From: Paramacrobiotus richtersi
Taxonomy: Eukaryota; Tardigrada; Eutardigrada; Parachela; Macrobiotidae
Length of the DNA stretch: 42,184 bases
Assembly (NCBI GenBank): GCA_034698045.1
Contig: JAQGAU010000093.1
Location: forward strand, 1 to 42,184
Direction: 5' to 3'
The position numbers and the translations under genes were made by a program. The notes beneath the pieces were generated by a model, which was not told the DNA's origin, ran no database searches, and saw only the letters and a list, made by a program, of their open reading frames with translations. Positions 21,408 to 31,124 of this stretch are shown in pieces (the stretch's first letter is position 1; every line of letters begins with the position of its first letter).

Positions 21408-21422
21408 GAAACAGACCGCAAC
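21408..21422 (-). promoter_or_regulatory. Conserved upstream box of eight-TM gene 1
   Basis: GTTGCGGTCTGTTTC on the minus strand, 107 bp upstream of the ATG. The same box stands 109 and 110 bp upstream of the ATG in the other two family members. It may be a core promoter element or part of the transcription start region. Confidence 0.55.
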
Positions 21423-21430
21423 AACCACGA

Positions 21431-22097
21431 CGAACAGTACATTTTAAAGTGTCAGATTCTAATCAGATTGCAGAAAATACTTTGGACTTTGGTTGTGATC
21501 TGACAAGGAAAACTCTTTTACTTGATGCATTGTACAGCAGGCAGATAAGCTGTGTCGGTCGCAGGCCGTCTACGCCAGTTAAAGTTTAGTAGGAACAGAC
21601 TGGCATACCTTTATAGTATACTGTCCATTAATTAGTAACATAGCGGGTGATATGCGCTGTACATGACGACACCTCCTGCTCCTGTTCCTTTGATACAACA
21701 GACTGCGTTTACCAAACAAAAAACAGTAGGTACTGCTTCCGTGCCGTTACTACGGTACTCTCGCGGGAGGTAGGCTTGTGACAAACATATTGGCTGGTCA
21801 TCAAAAAAACAGTAAAAGGTACCGAATTAGCTGACCGACCGATTTAATGTGTAGCGCGCGGTATTTGGCATCTATAAACTTGAACGGAGATGATAGTTCA
21901 AATCCAGCGCAGTGCGTGAATATTGTTTGCATGTCGCACATAATTTCTGCTGATGCGCATTGTCATAGACACTCTCGTATCAGTTTGATGTTTGCTCTGC
22001 CAATTCGTAACAGTAATAACACATCTCCACATTCTCACTGCAGACATTATTTAATGCACTAAATCAACCGTTCAGGTGTTTACATTGAGCTGTTCGA
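21431..22097. other. Spacer between the two eight-TM genes
   Basis: Upstream region of gene 1 and 3' flank of gene 2. No further gene is recognised. A TTCAAATCC near 21898 resembles a tRNA B box, but no tRNA fold accompanies it. Confidence 0.5.
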
Positions 22098-23547
22098 TTA
22101 AGAGGTACAGCGGATCATCACCGCCTCCATCTCCACTGGCATAATCAATCCCGCCGCGCCCATGCACACTTTCACCGTTTTCACCGACAAAACCAAAATC
22201 ACCACAGCGACAACCAGTCCTGCTAATCCATTAACAGTGATGTAATGCCATAACTCAGACATGTATACACTCCCAACGGAAAGGAGAATCATGATGACTA
22301 TGGCCAACGCCAACATTAGGGCCAAGATCACACAGACGACCATATTAATGGTGGATAGTACATGGAATTGGCGCCGGGTATAGGTGGAATTTTTTATTAA
22401 GAACCAAGCTGTAACTCCGGAATAAATTGTCATTAGGGCAGTGATGATTTCCAGGATGGCGCAGTACCAGAGGAGTTCGGTCTTGAACTCATCAAACCAT
22501 CGAAAGTGTTCCTCAATCATTCCTGTAAGTGTAACACTTATCGAAAGCATTATAGAATTAGTTTCTACTGCATCTTACCAAATACACTGACAGCAAGGAG
22601 CGTCATTCCCGCTGCTACTTGGGCTACTGAAGTGCACTTTAAGATATTCAGCTCTTCCTTCAGGAACTCTGAGGCGTTGTGTGAGTCCTATCACGCATAC
22701 CGAAAGTCGATAAATAGAATACCCATTATTCAATATGATTCACCACCATTTGTATTACTAACATAACGAATTGTTCCTGTCGTGCAGAGATGGAATACGT
22801 GATTACGCTGCTTAATAACAATTCGTGCTTCGCGTTACAAATAGCAAACTAACAAACTACCTGCCTACATTCCGCAGCTAAAGTTTTCAGTAACTATAAG
22901 TCCGTACGTGTATAAGTAATACTATTCGAACTCGCATATGTAATATGTAGAATATTTATTGACTTATGACGTACGGACACTATTACACGTTGCACCATCG
23001 TATTCTCACCAGGAAATTCAGTGTAATATACGCCATAGCGCAGCGGATGTTGAAGCAGGCTGCAACTCCAACCATGACCACCGAACCAAACCCGAAACAC
23101 CACCACACCATGAATCGCCAATAATCTTCCAGTAGACTTTTGCTCAGAAATTTCACCAGGTTCACCTGTTCTCCGATCGCGTTCAGTTCAAACGCAATGC
23201 CCAAGAACACAACACTGGCTGCGACGGTATTAGCTACTTGGAAAGCATCCACAATGAATCGCTGTCGGGGTTTTGACCGTAAAAGATACAGACCAAGGGA
23301 GAACGATGCGATGGCTAATAGGGAAATGGCATATCCGGTGGGGATCAGATAGCGGAAAAACTGTACGATGTCGTTATTGCTGCAGGAAGCTGCAAAATTT
23401 AGGTCTTGTTGAATTCGGCACATTCCCTGCTGGTCGTTAAGATTCCTTACCGGTTACTGATATGGCGAGGATGAATACACCGCATATAAGTTGGGTAATT
23501 GTACATATTGTCAGAACTTTTGTGATCGAATCCAGAGTCGAGAACAT
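22098..23547 (-). CDS. Eight-TM membrane protein 2, doubled four-TM module (4 exons)
   Basis: Exons on the minus strand: 23547-23451, 23389-23010, 22687-22579, 22522-22098 (97, 380, 109 and 425 nt), giving 336 residues. The first three exons match gene 1 exactly in length and all introns match in phase; introns are 61, 322 and 56 nt. It starts MFSTLDSITK and exon 3 carries LKCTSVAQVAAG. Half 1 has DAFQVANTV and half 2 has DVLSTINMV, repeating the internal-duplication signature. TM content is as in gene 1. The C-terminus is 9 residues shorter and ends in a MPVEMEAVMIRC-type tail. It is clearly a tandem paralogue of gene 1; the frames are intact. Confidence 0.82.
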
Positions 23548-23655
23548 CGTGAATATGATTTCGAAGAACTCAGAACATATGTACTTTAGATGTTTGACTA
23601 CTGTGGTCTTCTGGTTGGGACGACTGCGTAACGGTAGGAATACGATTATGTCTGC

Positions 23656-23671
23656 GAAAGCAGACCGCAGC
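23656..23671 (-). promoter_or_regulatory. Conserved upstream box of eight-TM gene 2
   Basis: GCTGCGGTCTGCTTTC on the minus strand, 109 bp upstream of the ATG. It matches the boxes of the other two family members. Confidence 0.55.
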
Positions 23672-23916
23672 TACCAAGACGCTCAATGCCTTTTCAGAAT
23701 AAATGAGATCTTAATCAGACCGCTGCAAAGACTTTGAAGTTTGAACCAAAACCAACATAACAAAATTTACCGACAGGCGGAAAAACATGCAATATACAGA
23801 TATATCCGCTATTAAGACCAATGTATGCCATCTAACATTGTGCTGTGCACTTCGTTGGAAACAATATAACAAAAGTTCCAAACGATGGTTTTTGATATCG
23901 GATAAGTGATTCGGAT

Positions 23917-25282
23917 TTATGAGCTGCTGGGATCGGAAACATGCCCCATGAAGAGAATTGTGTTGCTTGCATCATGCCGGACGAAAAACAGAAATGGGCG
24001 ATCCGCTATGAATTTCCCTTTCGTATTTGGTGGGCGACTGCATATTTCGGAAACTACTACCGTTGCAGCCGCTGCTTCCGTGCCTTTCTCATTTACAACT
24101 GCAAGCAATCAGTTCTGTTTGGATTAAGATTATCGGTTATGAGCAGAAGAATGACCGTTTTCTCGTCCTAGGAATTAAATTAAACCGCATATACAGTAAA
24201 CGAATATACAGTAAACCACATATAATATAAAGACATCTGCATTCTAGAAGCATACCGATATACGCCTTTTGCCGGACCTTGCTGATGCACAACGAACATG
24301 GACACATTCCGGAAAAGTCTGCCTTCTGTGCCGAGAACGCAGTCGGCATTCCCAGATCCTTTAGCGCTTGCTCCATATCCAGACTTTGTTCAATTTTAAA
24401 TTTTGGCATTTGAACCGTCATATACTGTATGGGATGTACGCTGTTTATCGCCTCGAGTAACTTCTTCGGGGTTAGGAGTTTGATCAGACTGCTTAGTCCT
24501 TGATCAGATGAGCGCTTCTGAAACAATCCTCTCTTTTCTCCAGGCAGTATAAAGTACGCACTACAGGCGTCTCCATCGTACTCCATTTTAAGGATTTTTG
24601 CGTCTCCAAGTTCTTCACTTTTGCAATAATCAAACAGCTTGGTGGTATGCATCGTGTCCACTTGGACTGACTTCCCGGAGGCGGTTGTAAATGGTTTCTT
24701 TGTGGTTCTTCCCTCGCTGAACTGCTGCCACCAGTTGGCCTTGAAGTACAACGCATTGGCCAAGACGAGTACCGTACTGCCTGTGAAATCAGCCGAAGAT
24801 ACCACGTCTTGGATTATTCCCTTGGTGTGCTCTTCGATAAAACCGTTAATACACTGTGCAGCGACATCTTGCTCCAGGAAATCCACTAGGATACAGTTTG
24901 CTTCGAAGAGTCTAACCAGGACTTCTGTGTATTGTTTATTCAGTCCAAAACGATCGCTAACAAATGCACCGTTGGCCATGTACACTTTGTAACATTCCTC
25001 CGGCTCCTCGTCGTCTTCTACATCGTACGGCTCGGGCTTTTTCCTTTCGTCGGTTTTCATTTGGGCAAAGCTTGCGGATAACTTTTTCACGGTATACTGT
25101 GTATTCAGGCCCAACACATCCGCGATTTCTTGTCGAGTTTTTCCCTTGGCTCCAATATACGCCATCAGTAAGGCGATTTCGGCAGACAAGGGAGATATCA
25201 AGAAATTCTTGGATGTAAACAGATGCTTATACATACGAAGACCAAAAGTGCAGCGGTCGGCGGAATAGTCCAAATCTGCCAT
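23917..25282 (-). CDS. Serpin S1 (2 exons), inhibitory-type, predicted P1 Cys
   Basis: Exons on the minus strand: 25282-24256 and 24098-23917, with a 157-nt GT-AG phase-1 intron directly before the hinge; 402 residues. The start MADLDYSADRC is shared by its sisters. No signal peptide is seen, so it is probably intracellular. The serpin core is in order: NFLISPLSAEIALLMAY (near 26), a charged CD-loop (DERKKPEPYDVEDD), INGFIEEHTKG (helix F), LANALYFKANW (strand 3A), VDTMHTT, and DFSGMC. Exon 2 supplies the hinge NEKGTEAAAAT. Counting 17 residues from the hinge glutamate E346 puts P1 at C362 and P1' at S363. It ends with FIADRPFLFF and FMGHVSDP, the usual strand 5A/5B closing region. Inhibitory action on a protease is likely; the target is unknown. 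Confidence 0.92.
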
Positions 25283-25353
25283 GGCTGAACCGGGAAGAGT
25301 CCCGCGAACTTGCGTCGGGGTTTAGATCAAACTTATGCACGGGTTGCCGCGAT

Positions 25354-25364
25354 GTATACTATAA
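25354..25364 (-). promoter_or_regulatory. TATA-like element of S1
   Basis: TTATAGTATAC on the minus strand, about 73 bp upstream of the S1 ATG. Equivalents stand upstream of S2, S3 and S4, followed downstream by the shared ATCGCGGCAACCCGT stretch. Confidence 0.5.
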
Positions 25365-25695
25365 CCGACTGCGAGAAGTTCAAGCTGAAGCGTAGATTCA
25401 GCTTTCCATCTGAACTGCGAAGATAGATTTTTATGATATTAAGCACTTTAATCCCAACAGTTGAGCGGCGGATTCCCAATAAGGTTTAGAATTTAAGACT
25501 GCATCTGGTTCTGGAAACGTACGTCGCAGCTATCAGCCCCAATCCACGCCGAGTTGTATTTTGCCAAGTTTATGCTTCTGTAGTACGTGCGCATTTTAGC
25601 AGTACAGGTATAGTATATCGCAAAGTAGGGATTCTGGCACAGTCTACGTGCGCAAAGCCGCAAGCCCCTCATGCACCCGGCTGAATCGATGAATA

Positions 25696-25772
25696 TTATC
25701 GATCTACAGCAGTGCTTCTTAGCGCACAGAAGCGCCGGCGTATGGGACTGGAAGACCAGCATCGATCGATAA
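25696..25772. repeat. ATCGATCG-bounded palindromic module upstream of S1
   Basis: Starts TTATCGATC and ends ATCGATCGATAA. The inner arms are only weakly complementary here. It lies 414 bp upstream of the S1 ATG. Beyond it is the shared stretch CGCCACCACCGCAGCGGATC. Confidence 0.65.
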
Positions 25773-25963
25773 CGGTTGAGTTACGTATCCGCCACCACCG
25801 CAGCGGATCACATAAGGTTATAGTTTCCGTTCCAGAACAGTTCGGTAAGAATATTATATTGCAGAAGGATACGTATCAGAATGTATTTCTAAACACAAAC
25901 GAAACTAATACATACTTTTGTATTATTTTATTATTTTTACGATAGCAAAAATGCAGTACTGGC

Positions 25964-25969
25964 TTTATT
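25964..25969 (-). terminator. Possible polyadenylation signal of S2
   Basis: AATAAA on the minus strand, about 305 nt after the S2 stop codon. Sequence between the stop and this point is conserved with the S3 and S5 3' flanks, as expected for a 3' UTR. Confidence 0.4.
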
Positions 25970-26274
25970 CTCTACGAAACTGAAACACCTTTAACAGTGA
26001 TAGGTGGAAATAAAATCGCAGAACCCGCGGCAGGAAAACGAACAAAAGCACAAGATCATACTAATATAAAACCAAGACCTGAACTTTTCCAACGTTACGA
26101 AAAACATGAAACGAACCTTGAAAATCAGTGGTCATTATTAACCATTGAATTATGAGCGGTACCAGAGGTAAGCGATCTTGCATTGGTCCAAATTGATCTG
26201 GTTCAAACTTAACTGCATGCATATGAAGAAATGAACGAAAGCCCGTCTCATCGTGATTTTAACTGACAGCGGAG
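25970..26274 (-). other. Conserved 3' flank of S2
   Basis: About 300 bp is shared with the regions after S3 and S5. This includes, on the plus strand, CCAAATTGATCTGGTTCAAA at about 26189 (60-100 nt after each stop codon). It is probably a 3' UTR, and no gene is present. The region between the S1 promoter and 25964 is non-coding. Confidence 0.5.
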
Positions 26275-27588
26275 TTACGGACTACTGGGATCGGAAACAT
26301 GTCCCATGAAGAGAATTGTGTTGCTCGCGTCATGCCGGATGAAGAACAGAAATGGACGATCCGCTATGAATTTTCCTTTTGTATCTGGTCGAGGACCGCA
26401 GATTTCCATAACAACCACTGTTGCTGCCGCTGCTTCCGTGCCTTTCTCATTTACAACTGCAAACAATCAACTGGGTGTGTGTTAGTAATTCCAATATGCA
26501 ACTGTTACTAACTGTTATAAACTAACATAAATACAGATTACGAAGGAACTGGCAAACAGGGTCTTACCGATATACGCCTTCTGCCGGACCTTGCTAATAC
26601 TCAACGAACGCTGACAAATTCCAGAAAAGTCTGCCTTCTCTGGTAAGAACGCGCTCGGCATCCCTAGATTCTTTAACACTTGCTCCATGTCTAGACTTTG
26701 CTCAATCTTAAACCTGGGCATCTGTACCATCATGTACTGTATGGGATGCAGGCTGTTTATCGCGTCGAGTAACCTCTTCGGGGTTAGGAGTTTGATTAAA
26801 CAGCTTAGACCTTGATCAGCCGAACGCTTCCGAAACAGTCCAACTCCAGGAAGTATAAAGTACGCACTACAGGCGTCTCCATCGTACTCCATTTTAAGGA
26901 TTTTCGCGTCTCCAAGTTCCTTACTTTTGCAATAATTAAACATAGTGGTAGTGTGCATCGTATCCACTAGCACGGACTTCCCGGAGGCGGTTGTGAATGG
27001 TTTCTTTGTGGTTCTTCCCTCGCTGAACTGCCGCACCCAGTTGGCCTTGAAGTACAGCGCATTGGCCAAGACGAGTACCGTATCTGATGTGAAATCTGAC
27101 GGAGATACCACATCTTGGATTATTCCCTTGGTGTGCTCTTCGATAAAACCGTTAATACACTGTGCAGCGACATCTTGTTCCAGAAAATCCACAGGGATAC
27201 AGTTCGCTTCAAAGAGCCTAACCAGGTCTTCTGTATATTGTTTATTCAGTCCGAGACGATCGCTAACAAATGCACCGTTGGCCATGTACACTTTGTAACA
27301 TTCCTCCGGCAGCTCGTCGTCTTCTACATCGTACGGCTCGGGCTTTTTCCTCTCATCGGTTTTCATTTGGGCAAAGCTTGCGGATAACTTTTCCAAGGTA
27401 TACCGAGAATTCAGGCCCAACACTTCCGCGATTTCTTGTCGAGTTTTTCCTCTGGCCCCAATGTACGCCATCAGTAAGGCGATTTCGGCAGACAAGGGAG
27501 ATATCAAGAAATTTTTGGTTGTGAATAGATGCTTGTACATACGGAGAGCAAAAGTGCAGCGGTCGGCGGAGTAGTCCAAATCTACCAT
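26275..27588 (-). CDS. Serpin S2 (2 exons), inhibitory-type, predicted P1 Cys
   Basis: Exons on the minus strand: 27588-26568 and 26456-26275, with a 111-nt intron (donor GTAAGA, acceptor TTTGCAG) in phase 1; 400 residues. The ATG at 27588 (MVDLDYSADRC) aligns with its sisters; an open frame continues 16 codons upstream but is not conserved. The core motifs are the same as S1. Hinge NEKGTEAAAAT; counting from E344 puts P1 at C360 and P1' at G361 (MEICG). The loop differs from S3 by one residue. A 167-bp stretch of exon 1 (27072-27238) is identical to S3, suggesting recent gene conversion. No signal peptide; probably an intracellular inhibitor. Confidence 0.92.
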
Positions 27589-27659
27589 GACTGAACCGGG
27601 AAGAGTCCCGTGAACTTTAGTCGGGGTTTGGATCAAACTTATGGACGGGTTGCCGCGAT

Positions 27660-27670
27660 GTATACTTTAA
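27660..27670 (-). promoter_or_regulatory. TATA-like element of S2
   Basis: TTAAAGTATAC on the minus strand, about 73 bp upstream of the S2 ATG, in the same place as in S1. Confidence 0.45.
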
Positions 27671-28006
27671 CCGTTTGCTAGAAGGTCAAGCTGAAGCGTA
27701 GATTCAGCTGTCTATCTGAACTGCGATAATAGATTTTTATAGGTATTAAGGCACTTTGATCCCAACAACTGAGCAGCGGATTCCCAATAAGGTTTAGAAA
27801 TCAAAAATTGCATCTGGTTCTGGAAACCTACGTCGCAGCTGTCAGCTCAAGCTCCCACGCCGAGTTCTATTTTGCCAAGTTTATGCTGCTGTAGTACGTA
27901 CACAGTCTAACAGTATATATCGCAAAGTAGTGATTCTGGCACAGTCTACGGTGCTCAAAGCCGCAAGCCTCTCATGGACCCGGCTAAATCAACGAATCGA
28001 TGAATA

Positions 28007-28083
28007 TTATCGATCGACGGTAGTGTTTCTTAGCGCACAGTAGCGCCGGCGTATGGGACTGGAAGATCAGCATCGATCGATAA
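28007..28083. repeat. ATCGATCG-bounded palindromic module upstream of S2
   Basis: Starts TTATCGATCGAC and ends ATCGATCGATAA, 419 bp upstream of the S2 ATG. It closely resembles the S1 module in its interior. Confidence 0.65.
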
Positions 28084-28241
28084 TGGTTGATCACGTATCC
28101 GCCACCACCGCAGCGGATCACATAAGGTTATAAGTTTCCGTTCCAAAACAGTTATTACTCATGTTCGGTAAGAATATTATATTGCAGAAGTATATCAGAT
28201 TATATTTCTGAAGACAAACGGAACAAATATTTCCGTAATAT

Positions 28242-28247
28242 TTTATT
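28242..28247 (-). terminator. Possible polyadenylation signal of S3
   Basis: AATAAA on the minus strand, about 345 nt after the S3 stop codon. The intervening sequence (28248-28591) is conserved with the S2 3' flank. Confidence 0.4.
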
Positions 28248-28591
28248 CTTTTTACGATAGCAGAAATGCACTACTGGCGCTTTCTCTAGGAAATTGAAAC
28301 GTCGTCAACAGTGACAGGTGGAAATAAAATCGTAGAATCGGCGGCAGGAAAATGAACAAAAGCACAAGTTCATAATATAAAATCAAGACAAAAACTTTTC
28401 CAACAGTGCGAAAAACATGAAACGAATCTTGCAAATCAGTATGAATTATTATCCATTGAATTATGAGCGGTCTAAGGTGAGCGATCGTGCATTGGTCCAA
28501 ATTGATCTGGTTCAAACTTAACCACATGCATATGAAGAACTAAACGAAAGTCCGTCTCATCATGCTTTTTACATTTTAACTAACAGCGGAG

Positions 28592-29874
28592 TTACGGACT
28601 ACTGGGATCGGAAACATGTCCCATGAAGAGAATTGTGTTGCTCGCATCATGCCGGATGAAGAACAGAAATGGACGATCCGCTATGAATTTTCCTTTTGTA
28701 TCTGGTTTAGGACCGCAGATTTCCATAACAACCACTGTTGCTGCCGCTGCTTCCGTGCCTTTCTCATTTACAACTGCAAACAATCAACCGGGGTATATGT
28801 ATTTGTTATTGTACCACGTTATCCTCTGCATATGCAGACAAATTACAGAACCTTACCGATATACGCCTGTTGCCGGACCTTGCTGATACTCAACGAAGAT
28901 TGGCAAATTCCAGAAAAGTCGGCCTTCTCCGGTAAGAACGCAGTCGGCATTCCAAGACCCATTAACACTTTCTCCATGTCTAGACTTTGCTCAATCTTAA
29001 ACTTGGGCATTTGTACCGTCATGTACTGTATGGGATGCAGACTGTTTATCGCGTCGAGTAGCCTCTTCGGGGTTAGGCGTTTGATCAGGCTGCTGAGTCC
29101 TTGATCAGACGAACGCTTCCGAAATAGTCCAACTCCAGGAAGAATAAAATACGCACAACAAGCGTCCCCAACATACCTCATTTGCAGGATTTTTGCACCT
29201 CCAAGTTCCTTACTTTTGCAATAATTAAACATTGTGGTAGTGTGCATCGTATCCACTAGGACTGACTTCCCGGAGGCGGTTGTGAATGGTTTCTCTGTGG
29301 TTCTTCCCTCGTTGTACTGCCGCCACCAGTTGGCCTTGAAATACAGCGCATTAGCCAACACGAGTACCGTATCTGATGTGAAATCTGACGGAGATACCAC
29401 ATCTTGGATTATTCCCTTGGTGTGCTCTTCGATAAAACCGTTAATACACTGTGCAGCGACATCTTGTTCCAGAAAATCCACAGGGATACAGTTCGCTTCA
29501 AAGAGCCTAACCAGGTCTTCTGTATATGGTTTATTCAGTCCAAGACGATCGCTAACAAATGCGCCGTTGGCCACATAAACTTTGTAGCATTCCTTCTCTT
29601 CATCGTCTTCTGCATCGTATGGCTCGGGCTTCTTCCTTTCATCGGTTTTCATTTGGGCGAAGCTTGCGGATAACTTTTCCACGGTATACCGTGTATTCAG
29701 GCCCAACACATCCGCAATTTCTTGTCGGGTTTTTCCTTTGGCTCCAATGTATGCCATAAGTAGGGCGATTTCCGCAGACAGGGGAGATATCAGGAAATTC
29801 TTGGATATAAACAGGTGCTTGTATATACGAAGAGAGAATGTGCAGCGGTTAGCGGAAAACTCTAAATCTGCCAT
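28592..29874 (-). CDS. Serpin S3 (2 exons), inhibitory-type, predicted P1 Cys
   Basis: Exons on the minus strand: 29874-28857 and 28773-28592, with an 83-nt phase-1 intron (donor GTAAGG); 399 residues. It starts MADLEFSANRC. It carries the full serpin core, including INGFIEEHTKG and LANALYFKANW. Hinge NEKGTEAAAAT; counting from E343, P1 is C359 and P1' is G360. Exon 2 differs from S2 at three nucleotides in 182, and one amino acid (K for R at P3'). Some exon 1 parts are more diverged than others (ADLEFSANRC, GGAKILQMRY), giving a mosaic pattern. No signal peptide. Confidence 0.92.
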
Positions 29875-29970
29875 GTTCGAACCGGGATGGTTCTCTTCTA
29901 CTTGAGATGAGTGGAGTAAGGCAAATTAATTCCGGGTTTGATCAAACTTATGCACGGGTCGCAGCGGTGT

Positions 29971-29980
29971 GTACTATAAT
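29971..29980 (-). promoter_or_regulatory. TATA-like element of S3
   Basis: ATTATAGTAC on the minus strand, about 97 bp upstream of the S3 ATG. Confidence 0.45.
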
Positions 29981-30321
29981 CCACTGTTTAAAGTTCCAGC
30001 TCAAGCGTGCTGTTCAGCTTTTTATCTGAATTGATGAAAAAGATTTCAGGGATATACAGAACACGCTGGTCTCGAGTCCCAACCGAACGGCGAATCTCTA
30101 ACAGTATTTAAAATTTAATACTGCAACTGATCCGGGAAACGTACGTCGCACCTTTCAGCTCAAGATTACGCTGAGTTTGGAGTTGAATTTTACCAGCGAG
30201 AAAATCAAAGTGCATAGGCATTTTCGTGGTATATAATATCGCAAAGTAGAGCATATCGGCAACGATGCCTACACACTGTTTGTGTGCGTAACACCACAAG
30301 CCTACAATGTTTACGGCAGAA

Positions 30322-30402
30322 TTATCGATCGACGTTAGTCGTGCTTACTAGACAGAAGTAAGCCTGCCGTATAATGGTGCTGGAAGACCACTATCGATTG
30401 AA
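30322..30402. repeat. ATCGATCG-bounded palindromic module upstream of S3
   Basis: Starts TTATCGATCGACG. The right end is altered (CTATCGATTGAA). It lies 448 bp upstream of the S3 ATG. Confidence 0.6.
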
Positions 30403-30644
30403 AACGGTTGAGTAACGAACGTACACGTAACTGCACTAAACCAGGCCGGCAAGAAAATACATACACAAAAAACTGATGCTGTATATTTTCCAGTTACAAA
30501 GAAATTTCTGCGAATTTAAAACTGAAAATATGCGACTAAATTCAGTGACGAGTGGCTTATTCCAGCCGCCCACGAGGCTGCGCGCCGTTTGGTTTTGGTA
30601 CACCACGACGAGAATTAAGAAGCAAATCAAGAACATACACACTC

Positions 30645-30650
30645 TTTATT
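30645..30650 (-). terminator. Possible polyadenylation signal of S4
   Basis: AATAAA on the minus strand, about 475 nt after the S4 stop codon. Usage is uncertain. Confidence 0.3.
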
Positions 30651-30799
30651 CCGTAAAATTCACAAGCCCAATAAGTAGCAATGAGGAGAAAACAGTCAGT
30701 TAGCTGGCTCGAGAAAACAAAGCGGAGGATTCCCAGATGTTATAAGGCCGGTAAGCACCGATGCTCATTGTCGGTGAACGGCTTATTAAGATCAAGGCT

Positions 30800-30849
30800 A
30801 GAGAAAGGCAAAAAAAGGTCAGGTAGAGAAAGGCAAAAAAAGGTCAGGT
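30800..30849. repeat. 25-bp perfect tandem duplication
   Basis: Two perfect consecutive copies of a unit starting AGAGAAAGGCAAAAAAAGGT (25 bp). Confidence 0.95.
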
Positions 30850-31124
30850 GCAAACGACCATATATTTGGAATCAATCAATAACGACGTTGTAAAAAACAG
30901 GTAGAAATAAAGCCGCGAACATGAACAATGAACGACATTAACATATAAAAGCATGATAAAATGTTTTTCTTCAAAAGTTGAGGAAAACACAAACATTGCT
31001 TAAGAACCAGTGTGCATTGTCTACCTTTGGATTAAGGGGTCTTGCGTGAGCGAGCTTACGTTGGTCCGAATAATATGGCTAGTCTGGTCCGACTTAACTG
31101 GAAATCAAATAGACGAAAGTCCGC

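Larger units (their letters stand above)
30403..31124. other. Spacer between S3 promoter and S4 3' end
   Basis: Non-coding sequence that includes the probable S4 3' UTR. The stretch near 30890-30955 resembles the 3' flanks of S2, S3 and S5, but extra sequence near 30440-30890 is unique to this spacer and holds a 25-bp tandem duplication. No gene recognised. Confidence 0.5.

Noticed and set aside
21885..21915. tRNA B-box-like AGTTCAAATCC
   Set aside because: No A box or cloverleaf surrounds it.
27589..27636. Upstream in-frame start of S2 (16 extra codons)
   Set aside because: Sister genes start at the downstream ATG, and the extension has no counterpart in them.
28616..29104. 162-codon plus-strand frame starting MSHEENC, repeated opposite the serpin hinge exons
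   Set aside because: It is the antisense of serpin exon 2 and recurs only because the exons are conserved. The sense strand carries a perfect serpin hinge with splice sites.
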